NCBI GenBank assembly: GCA_021521415.1
Contig: JAIQDT010001936.1
Location: 431,974 to 495,973 of the forward strand
DNA: 64,000 nucleotides
Direction: 5' to 3'
Source of the DNA: Bidens hawaiensis
Lineage: Eukaryota > Streptophyta > Magnoliopsida > Asterales > Asteraceae
The notes below the pieces were generated by a model. The model was not told the origin of the DNA. It ran no database searches and saw only the letters and a list, made by a program, of their open reading frames with translations. Positions 22,819 to 31,860 of the stretch are shown here, one piece after another; positions within the stretch are counted from its first letter, which is position 1; every line of letters begins with the position of its first letter. A program made the translations under genes and the position numbers.

Positions 22819-23489
22819 TCAACTTTGTCTCCAGAGACTACGAATTATTTAGAGATTCTTGTGCCATAGAAGAAAGTCCTGTGGAAGAATTCGAGTTGGA
22901 TAATGAGAGAAGACAGCTCATCCCTACTACTCGGGTAACTGATCAGAGAATCTTTTTCAATTCAAGGATCCAGGATCCTCATCAAGACAAGCTAGATGTA
23001 CAAGCGGTCAATTTCATCTCTGGAGGTTCAGACATATGTGGAACTTCTTTCTCCGCAGCAAAAAGACTCGCCAAAGAGATCAAGATGGATAACGGAGATC
23101 ATCCAATAGTGTCAACCACATTAACAACATACAAGAGAATCTTCTTCGATGAGGAAGACAAGCTGAACATTCAGGATCCTTATCATGACGGTTTGATTAT
23201 TACTTTATTTATCTCTAACCATTATGTACACAGGATCCTAGTGGACGGTGGCAGCTCGGTCAACATTATCCAACATGATGTCCTCAAGAAGATGAACATC
23301 CTGGATTCAGAAATCATTCCTAGAACATCGGTGTTAGTCGGCTTCAGCGGTGAAACCAAGAAGACATTGGGGGACTTCAACCTCACAATTTATATTGAAG
23401 GGTTAAACTCATACCAAAAATTTTATGTAATAGATAACCTTTCCTATGGTAATGTTATTTTAGGTAGGCCTTGGCTCCATGGAATGTAG
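22819..23489 (+). pseudogene. Element F aspartic protease region
   Basis: The frame from about 22635 runs through a linker into a retropepsin-like domain. The active-site stretch is RILVDGGSSVNII at 23232-23270; DGG in place of DTG/DSG is normal in Tat elements. The domain continues through VLVGFSGETKKTLGDF to GNVILGRPWLHGM. A TAG stop follows at 23487-23489, and the sequence beyond it (VAST-HQCIKLPT) still reads as pol in the same frame. The protease cuts Gag-Pol in the particle. The domain is intact but cut off from RT by stops. Confidence 0.8.
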
Positions 23490-23639
23490 GCTGTAGCTTC
23501 CACTTATCACCAATGCATCAAACTACCTACTCGTTGGGGAGTTGTAAAAATAGTGGGTGACCAGGCGGAGGCCAAGAACTATTATTCATCATCAATGAAG
23601 CCAACGGCCAAACCAACTATAGCATAGCAACTACAGAAA

Positions 23640-24738
23640 CATCCTAGGGACGTGCTGGAAGCTCGGGAGAAAGACCTTAAAGAAGTATCATTGGACCCTG
23701 AAGATCCAGAAATAAAGGTGTTCCTAGGATCCAGTATCCCCAGTAAGATCGAGGAGGATATAATATCCTTCTTAGGGCGAAGAAGATCTACTTTTGCCTT
23801 CAAGCACTCGGACATGACAGGTATTTCAAAAGAGGTAATCACTCATAAACTCGGCCTTGATTTAACTGTTAAACCCGTCCATCAGAAGCGAAGAAAATTC
23901 GCTCCTGAGAGGAACAAGATCATACAAGAAGAAGTTGAAAACCTTCTTAAGGCCGGTATGATCAGAGAGGTTCAATATCCTCGATGGCTAGCTAATGTGG
24001 TCGTTGTTTCAAAAAAGAATTGAAAGTGGAGGGTGTGTGTCGATTTCACGGATTTAAACAAGGCATGCCCCAAGGATCCTTTCCCACTACCACATATAGA
24101 TGCCATGGTGGACGCAACGGCTGGATATGAAATGCCCACCTTTATGGATGCTTCCTCTGGATTTCAACAAATTCAGATGGAACCATCTGATCAAGAGGAT
24201 ACAACATTCATGACTCCAACCGGCATATATTGTTATACTGCTATGCCGTTTGGACTAAGAAATGCAGGAGCAACGTACCAAAGACTAGTCAACATGATGT
24301 TGAAGGACCAATTTGGCAAAACTATGGAGGTCTACATAGATGATATGGTGGTAAAGTCGAAGAAAGGAGAGGATCACCTCAGGGACCTTGAAGAAGCATT
24401 CAATATCCTTGACCGATATAACATGAAACTGAATCCGTCCAAATGCCACTTTGGTGTTAAGGCTGGAAAGTTTCTGGGATATATGGTCACAAAAAGAGGA
24501 ATTGAAGCGAGCCTAGAGCAGATCGAAGCCATTATCAATCTGAAATCTCCTACAAATGGCAAAGATGTTCAGAGACTCACTGAAAGAATAGCAGCTTTGA
24601 ATAGATTCATTTCAAGATCCTCCGAGAAGTGCAAAGACTTCTATGATATTCTTAGAAAGAACAAGAAATTTAAGTAGACTGAAAGGCATGAGGCTACACT
24701 CAAGGCCTTGAAGGATTACTTATCCTCAGTACCAGCCT
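23640..24738 (+). pseudogene. pol: Element F reverse transcriptase, cut by insertion of element D
   Basis: Family landmarks appear in order: KPVHQKRRKFAPERN, EVENLLKAGMIREVQYPRWLANVV, VDFTDLNKACPKDPFPLPHI, FMDASSGFQQI, MPFGLRNAGATYQRLVN and the catalytic YIDDMVVKS (YIDD at 24333-24344). Stops interrupt it at about 24021 (TGA for a conserved Gly) and at 24675 (TAG where the family has Trp). After KALKDYLSS-VPAL the frame is broken by the LTR of element D at 24739. It resumes at 48673 with the RNase H region. Confidence 0.88.
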
Positions 24739-25268
24739 TGTTAGAACTCCTGATTCGTATCAATCCAGTAACAATAACAATAACAGATCTCAGATCTGTG
24801 TATAATCAATTAATACGTTTACATAGATCTAGCTCATAATTACCTTAGATTAAGTGTTGTATATGTTTATGTATTATCAGTATATATCAATTGTTTGTAT
24901 AATACTAGGTTGAAGATCGAGATAGCGTTTTGACCGGGTTTGGATAATTAACTCTCTCAAACTCTTATTAAGCGTGAACAGTGTTCACGTATAAATAGAA
25001 AACAACCTAGTTTGTTAACATCCCCTAACGAACTAGAGTTCGCTTCGTTACATACACTTAAATAATGAAACACCCCCTGATTCGTTAACATCCCCTAACG
25101 AATCAGGAGGGAATAAGCTTAAGTCTTAGTTCGCTAACATCCCCTAGCGAACTAGACCATACATATAGCGAACTAGACAATAATTAAACTAATTATTACA
25201 TTAAATATTTTAAACGAAAACATTAACATTAATTACAAAGACTCAAGACGCAAAACCGTGCACTAACA
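24739..25268 (-). repeat. Element D, 3' LTR
   Basis: It lies next to the polypurine tract and carries the three hairpins at 25007-25154. A single change (TTTG for TTCG) weakens the first stem relative to the 5' LTR copy. Confidence 0.93.
25007..25154. repeat. Three hairpins with a constant ACATCCCC loop, D 3' LTR
   Basis: The hairpins lie at 25007-25036, 25076-25107 and 25127-25154. Each has the same 8-base centre ACATCCCC and different, self-complementary arms: CTAGTTTGTTA with TAACGAACTAG, CCTGATTCGTTA with TAACGAATCAGG, TAGTTCGCTA with TAGCGAACTA. The second and third stems are perfect. Confidence 0.9.
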
Positions 25269-25290
25269 GACACCCCCTCGTCTTGAGCTC
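25269..25290 (-). other. Element D polypurine tract
   Basis: On the minus strand it contains AAGACGAGGGGGTGTC, directly before the LTR start. It is the plus-strand primer for reverse transcription. Confidence 0.75.
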
Positions 25291-25302
25291 TTTGTCTTTA
25301 AA

Positions 25303-25813
25303 TTACTTGAAGCGCTTGGACTGCCAGTCTCTGCAACTATGAATTCCATGCTCATGACATACACGAACAACTCGTTGGGTTTGCATAGCCAGGCCGTAGT
25401 ATTCATGGCGCCCGAACAAAATCTGCTTCCTGTGGAGCACGTCATTGTCTATCTCTGATAAATTAACCAACCACATCGGGTCGATTATCTTGATGAGCTC
25501 AGTCTTCAGTCCTCTACCAAGAACAATGATGGCCTCGCCAATACGATTGTCATAGTACCAGTGGTTAAACGATAGATACATATTTTGAGACATCGTCTTC
25601 ACAGGAACCTGCTTCATCGTCTTTGGCGGCTTCACCTTTAGGACAAGTTTCCTCCAGCCAGTCCTAGGATCAATCTCGTCAATACGTTTACGCCTAGGGA
25701 CCTGAAGCTTGAAGAACTTGAAGCCATGATTGACCTCGAACAGTAAGTGTTGGTGAAACCACTAAGCTGTTCGGTAACCCCCACGATTGATAAATGGACG
25801 TCTCGCGAGGGTA
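25303..25813 (-). pseudogene. Element D extra ORF, C-terminal part (separated from 35471-38040 by element E)
   Basis: The end of the extra protein, about 165 codons, stopping just before the polypurine tract. It includes RKRIDEIDPRTGWRKLVLKV, HWYYDNRIGEAIIVL and DPMWLVNLSEIDNDVLHRKQ. The last 100 residues are clearly homologous to the small frame at 26368-26673 in element E, in particular DPM-LVNLS and VLH-K-I. Conceptual removal of E and one copy of its target duplication keeps the frame continuous with 35471, apart from a TAG stop at about 25762. I know this protein family only as the third ORF of Asteraceae copia elements; its role is unknown. Confidence 0.75.
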
Positions 25814-25818
25814 CGAAT

Positions 25819-26287
25819 TGTAGGTTCCCGGACGGATCTTACATGGGATATCGCTATCTACGCAGGTGCGGAATCCCTGCGTGGGTAGATACGAGCGTAG
25901 AATACGAATAACAATCACACGCGATACAAACGAACACGTTATGTTATATAACTTCAAACACGTCTGTTACAGACTCTCGACACGTTCACTGAACTACTGG
26001 ATTACACGTGAATAACCAAAACGCTAACTGACCAACTCCTTTCTCGTAAACCCGTAGGTTTCTTAAATACACGACAACTTCGCCTCAGGCGAAGTTGTCA
26101 GTAACTTCGCTCGTTGAACAAGTTCGCCTAGGCGAACTTGTCAACAACTTCGCTTGTTCAACAAGTTCGCCTAAGCGAACTTGTTGATAACATCGCTTAC
26201 ATACATAAACATAAACTTAAACATAATTACATTACAGACTCGATTACAAACGCTAGACTATGAACTACTGACATTTATGTACCAACA
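25819..26287 (-). repeat. Element E, 3' LTR
   Basis: It adjoins the polypurine tract. It includes the palindrome cluster at 26073-26187, which is identical in the other LTR at 35256-35370. Confidence 0.93.
26073..26187. repeat. Three long palindromes in the E LTR (copy at 35256-35370)
   Basis: 26073-26099: arms GACAACTTCGCC and complement with a 3-base centre. 26118-26141: a perfect 24-bp palindrome built from ACAAGTTCGCCT and its complement. 26158-26187: arms TCAACAAGTTCGC and complement with a 4-base centre. All are built on the words AACTTCGCC and AAGTTCGCC. They remain perfect in both LTRs. Confidence 0.92.
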
Positions 26288-26307
26288 GACTCCCCCTTGG
26301 CAGTAGC
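26288..26307 (-). other. Element E polypurine tract
   Basis: On the minus strand it contains TGCCAAGGGGGAGTC, directly before the 3' LTR. Confidence 0.75.
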
Positions 26308-26367
26308 TTCATATCTTGATCTTCAAAGCTTGTGTCTTGTAATCTCTCGTCTTCTCTCTTCATCTCT

Positions 26368-26673
26368 TCAAGCATGCACTCCCTGTCTAACACATACAGA
26401 AACCAACTTCTGGTACTTCTTAGCTTCCTCTTTCCAAGCAGGAATGTAGAAAATCTTCTTAGCATGTAGTACCTGCAAGTCAGCTTGAGACAGATTGACT
26501 AAGTGCATAGGATCATACACTCTCATAATCTCTTGCTCATCTTCATCCTCCATGACCGCTTCGGCAGTTTCACAATCCACGTACCACCACTTCATGTCTT
26601 TCAAGACGTTCTTGGGCATCACCTTCATCGGCACTTCTTTTAAATGACGGACTGGTTTATACTTCATAACCAT
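26368..26673 (-). CDS. Element E extra ORF: conserved C-terminal 100 residues only
   Basis: This 101-residue frame aligns with the end of the extra protein of element D: KEVPMKVM to KQVPVKTM, WWYVD to HWYYD, DPMHLVNLSQADLQVLHAKK to DPMWLVNLSEIDNDVLHRKQ, and VRQGVHA to HEHGIHS. The remaining 900 codons present in D are absent. Homology stops at about residue 1, and directly upstream stands a hairpin of the GGCGAAGTT type (26693-26716). It is open and ends about 80 bp before the polypurine tract. Keeping this end in two diverged elements suggests a function for the peptide or for the RNA near the 3' LTR. No biochemical role is known to me. Confidence 0.6.
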   Translation of the reverse strand: MVMKYKPVRHLKEVPMKVMPKNVLKDMKWWYVDCETAEAVMEDEDEQEIMRVYDPMHLVNLSQADLQVLHAKKIFYIPAWKEEAKKYQKLVSVCVRQGVHA

Positions 26674-28536
26674 CCATGAGGCGGAAAAATCAGGCGAAGT
26701 TGCGGATAACTTCGCCGAAACCCTAACTTCGCCTGAACTGAATCGGCGACTGTTAGGATTCTAACAGCCGTAATCCGATGATTCGGCTAAGTTTGACGAT
26801 GAAGAACTCAATAACACTTGGTATTAAGGTTATGTGGACGAAAAGTTTGTCCATGAACACGTAATACAAGTTTGTAAATCTCGGTTTTGAAAGGTCACCG
26901 GACCGAGGTCACGAAACCGTTCAAAACGACCTATGAAAAGCACCACTGTCTTTGGATATTTTGGTTAATCGATAACACACACCTTGAATGTAAGAATGAA
27001 ACTGAGAAAAAGGATCGAAACGGAAACGAATCAAGTTCGCCGGAAAAGATATAATTTCGCCGGAAATTTCGGATAACTTCGCTGTTATTTCTGATGAACA
27101 GTTTGAACCTTAAAATCCTTTATATAGAGGCTCTGTTATACAGGCGAAGTTACGGATAACTTCGCCTAGGCGAAGTTATTCACAACTTCGCCTATTCAAC
27201 AACATCGCCTAAAATTTCAAAAATTAACCCTCAAGATTTTAACAGTTGTCCTTTAAGAAATAAATAACATGATCAATTCTAAGTAACCAGTTAAGAAATC
27301 ATAAAACTATCTAAGTACAAAAACTTAAAAAAATTTAAAGTATAAGGGATCAAATTTCAGTCTCGATAGGGACTGCTACGTTTTAAAAAAGATCCGAACA
27401 GGAATCATACTAACTACGTGACTGTCACATAGATCCGTGTTTAGCTGTATTATGACATATAGAGACAAGTTGTAAGCAGGTATAACTTAAAGTGGTTTTC
27501 ATCGTTTCTGTGATACGAGTTAGGTTCAATTAATCCTAAAATTTAAGTGGGCAACAACTCAGAAATATTGATGCCTCCTATCTATCCTCAAAGCGTATTT
27601 GGCTTTCCCCAAGTCACCCCGAATTGACTTCGACCCATAGTGTCTGATTAAACTGTAAATATTCTTGATCTGTTTCCCGTTCTTCTTTCTTACTCAATAA
27701 CTGAGAAATCTCGATGTCTTGAACTCTCGAATGTTACAATAACTCATAAGTACTAATTTTTTTTTTTTTTTTTTTTAACAAACATACTTATAGACTTCAG
27801 AGTAATAAACAACTGCAAGTCCCGAATCTGGATCACTGCAGTGTCTTGAAACGCCTTCTTCACGGGAATCAGAACACTTATGGGCTCGTGTATGACTGGG
27901 TAATCACTTTTCTGCCTATCATTCGGAAAGATATACATGAAGACACGCAAAACTCTTTAGGAGTTTCCACATAAAATCAAGTAAAATTTAATTTGTATCA
28001 CATCCACTTTTACGCACCATAAAAAGTTACCATGACATACAATGATTGTCCTAAAGCCTTTTAAGCCTAATAACGTCACTAGTTAAGCACACAAAGTTAG
28101 TATATCTATCATTTTCCAAGGTTGGATCAATTTTCTGTGAACATAGCAAAGGTACTTCATACGAAGTAGTAGACTTGAAAAGTAATTTCATTTCCCTAAA
28201 AAATTTTTACTTCAATCGCCCCGATCACGTCAAAGTCTTCAGGTAAACGGCAATCCTGAAGATCCAATGGATCAACTGGACCGACCACATACAAGTATGT
28301 GTCCTTCTAACTAAGTATGACCGACTAATTTTCAGTGACAGAAAGAAAACACATCATAACCGCCCCGATCACTTTCAGTCATCTGGTTAATGGCGACCCT
28401 CAGTCTCTACAAGTAGAAACGAGGACCAAAACATATCCGAGGATATGTCCATCAAACTGAGGTAACCGACTAATTTTAAGCAATAGTGACGTTTTTTTTT
28501 TTTTTTTTTTTTTTTTTTCAAAACACAAAAACATGG
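26674..28536 (-). other. Element E spacer between pol and the extra ORF
   Basis: No protein-like frame. It carries three hairpins with GGCGAAGTT and AACTTCGCC arms and six-base centres: 26693-26716, 27143-27166 and 27169-27192. T-runs lie at about 27759-27776 and 28491-28518. The stretch behind pol contains CAGGTAAACGGCAATCCTGAAGAT, cut short here to its pattern CAGGTAAA-GGC-A-CC; a related stretch stands behind the D pol at 40841 and 40936. Confidence 0.7.
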
Positions 28537-31500
28537 TTACTCGGGATTGATCATCCCGTTCAGCTCAATTAGGTTTTGAAATCTGGATTTATCAAACGCT
28601 TTTGTAAATAAATCAGCGAAATTTTCTAGCGTATCTACCTTTTCGACCTTAATCAGTTTCTTCTCAGCACAATCCCGTATGAAATGATGACGAATGTCAA
28701 TATGTTTAGTTTTACTATGTTTCACGGGATTGTTAATTACTGAGATGGCAGCAGTGTTATCAATTAAAATAGGAGTGAGTAAGAAATTCAGACCATAGTC
28801 GCGCAATTGTTGCTGAATCCACAAAACCTGAGAGCAGCAGTTGGATGCTGCCATATATTCAGCTTCGCACGTAGAGATTGCGACGGATGTCTGTTTCTTG
28901 CACTGCCAGGAAACTAATCTTCCACCGAGAAACTGACATCCTCCTGTTGTCGACTTCCGACTCTGATTGCACCCTCAATAATCAGAATCCGTATAAGCAA
29001 CCAGTTCCACGTCTCCTCCCTTCGGGTACCACAACCCTAGCTTCGGCTTGCCTTTGAGATACCTCAAAATCCTCTTCACACCCTTCATGTGAGATTCCTT
29101 TGGGTTTGCCTGAAAACGAGCACAAAGACAAACAGAAAACATTATATCAGGCCTAGAAGCAGTCAAATACATCAAAGAACCTGTTATAGCCCGATACAGA
29201 GTTGGGTCCACATCTGCGTCACCGTCTATTTCAGCTCCCAACTTGTGGTTGACGCAAATTGGAGTGTCAAATGGAGAAGAGTCCTCCATCTTGAAGCGCT
29301 TGAGGACATCATGAACATATTTTGTTTGATGAATGAACATCCCATCCTTCTTTTGATCAACCTGCAATCCTAAAAAGAACGTTAGTTCACCCATAGCACT
29401 CATCTCAAATCTTTTCTTCATGACTGCCTCAAAATCCTGACACATGGAGACTCTTGATGCAGCAAATATGATGTCATTCACGTAGACTTGAACTAGCAGG
29501 AAGTCACTTCCATCTCTCTTCACAAACAGTGTGCTGTCAATCAAACCCCTTTCAAAACCATTCTCTAGCAAGTAGTCCGATAACGTTGAATACCAGGCAC
29601 GAGGTGCCTGATGTAATCCATACAGCGCCTTGCTCAACTTGTATACATGATCAGGAAAGTCTGGGTCAGGAAAACCCGGAGGTTGCTCAAAATACACAAC
29701 CTCATCAACTTTCCCATTGAGGAACGCACTCTTCACGTCCAACTGAAACACTTTCATCTTCTTGAAAGCAGCAAACGCCAAAAACAATCTTATCGCTTCC
29801 AACCTGGCCACCGGAGCGAACACTTCATTATAATCTATCCCCTCTTGCTGATTAAAATCTTTAACGACCAGCCTCGCCTTGTTTCTTATTATAATCCCCT
29901 TTTCATCTCTCTTGCATTTAAACACCCATTTTGTGCCTATCGCATGCACATTCCTTGGTTTTTCAACCAAAGTCCAAACTTCCATCTTCTTAAATTGAGC
30001 CAACTCTTCTTGCATGGCCTCGACCCACGAGCTGTCCTTAAGAGCCATTTGATAATTTTTCGGTTCAATCTGGCTAATAAAGCATGAGTACAAACATTCG
30101 TTCATTATACCCGTTTCCTTAATGCTTGTATAAACACAGGTGTGCTCATTCAAGTTACTTCTGGTTTGTACACTGGAGGACACATCACCTATAACATTCT
30201 CCAGAGGGTGATCTTTGTGAATTCTCGTGGTCGGAACAGCACCGACATGCAAATTATCTTCTAAATTAGAAGAGAGCTCATCAATGGTTGTTTCTGGCTG
30301 AGAGTGAAATGGATTGATAAACTCTTCTTCAGGAGAGACAGCAGGGGAATCGATAGAATTTGATGAGGAAGGTTGACCATCATCAAATAGCTGTCTATGT
30401 GCCAAATTTTCCTCCTCATCTAGAATCATCTTCGTAGCAACACGTTCTTCTTCTTCTGTACAAAACAAATCAGGTATGTTAAAAGACTTGAAGAGCCTAT
30501 CATAGTCGAAAATCCCAGGAGGTCCGATGCTCGGTCTTGGCGATCTGTAACTCGTAATGTCGGTGTTACATACCACCTCAACCTTGCCGTTCGTTGTATT
30601 AAAGACACACCTGTTGGGAGTCCCAACTTCATAGCCGACCAAGATTCCTTCAGCGGCTGCTTCACCAAACTTTGAATGTGCCTTTAAAATCGAACACGGG
30701 GACCCAAAAGCTTCAAGTCCACACAAATTGGGCTTTCTCCCATGCATAAGCTCGTAGCATGTTTTATTAAGTCTTTTTACCGTTAAAACTCTATTCAGTA
30801 CATAGCAAGCTGTAGAAACAGCTTCAGCCCAGAACACCACCGGAAGCTTCGAATCAGCCAGCATAGTTCTGGCTCCTTTAATTAAAGTTCTATTTTTCCT
30901 TTCAGCCACTCCATTCTGTTGCGGAGTATACGGAGCGTTGAATTGGTGTTCAATCCCTCTTGACAGACAGAAGATCTCCATTTCAAAATTTTTAAACTCG
31001 GAACCATTGTCACTTCTGATGAACTTCACTCGTTTATCCATAATGTTCTCAACTTTGGTAATTAGATTCTTCACCATTTGAGCCGTTTCATCCTTTGATT
31101 TCAGGAAGTATACCCACGAGTATCGTGAGTAGTCATCAGTGATCACCAAGCAATAAGTTGTACCACCTAGACTTCTTACATTCACAGGACCGAAGAGATC
31201 CATGTGAAGCAGCTCTAGTGTACTGGCAATTGAATTTACTTTCTTGGTGAGATGGGACTTCTTGTGCTGCTTTCCCTTTTTGCACGCAAGACATTTGTCT
31301 TCAAAATTGAAACTTTTTAAGGGAACACCCAACACAAGCCCATGTCTGACAATATGGTTCATCTTCCGAAGATGAATGTGCCCCATTCTCCTGTGCCACA
31401 GTTCAGATTCCGATTCGCTTGCTTTCGTCAAAAGGCACGATTCTTCCGTTGACATTTCAGTTGAACTTAAATCCATCATATACGTATTTCGATCACGTGG

Positions 31501-31851
31501 AGCCTTCATTACTATCCACTCCTCTGGTATTTGGAAACCAGGCTTCAACACAATCGCATCAGTCTTCGTGAAGTGTACGGTATAATCTTTATCACAAATC
31601 TGCGACACACTCAGCAGATTGTGCTTCAGTTCTTCAACAAAGTTCACATTTTCTAACGTCATCTTCCCGTTAGTTACCGTACCCCTTCCTGTTATTTTGC
31701 CTCCACTCTCACCGGCAAAACTGACTCTTGCCCCTTGAACAGGTTTTAAATCTTGTAACAAATCCTTGTTACCAGTCATGTGCCGGGAACAGCCGCTGTC
31801 CACAACCCAAAGATTATTGGAAGCCCTGTTCAACTGTTCCTGCACAAACAA
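28537..31851 (-). pseudogene. pol: Element E pol: protease, integrase, RT, RNase H
   Basis: About 1100 codons in one frame. Protease: WVVDSGCSRHMTG near residue 17. Integrase: an HRRMGHIHLRKMNH...CLACKK zinc region (about 155-195) and core residues in LHMDLFGPV, RSDNGSEFKN and NGVAERKNR. RT: EEGIDYNEVFAPVARLEAIR-type start (here QQEGIDYNEVFAPVARLEAI), [24 protein letters not shown]. The catalytic YVDD is YVND (29473-29484): GAC to AAC removes one metal-binding Asp. RNase H: a TGA stop at 28975-28977 replaces the Gly after TDSDY; the rest (STCEAEYMA, HIDIRHHFIRD) is open to the natural stop at 28537. Two lesions, both single-base, make it inactive. Pol follows gag in the same frame after two TAA stops. 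Confidence 0.92.
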
Positions 31852-31860
31852 AAGAGATTA

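Noticed and set aside
27759..27776. T-run as the poly(A) tail of an inserted retroposon
   Set aside because: No target duplication or SINE/LINE sequence lies next to it. It is in the spacer of element E.
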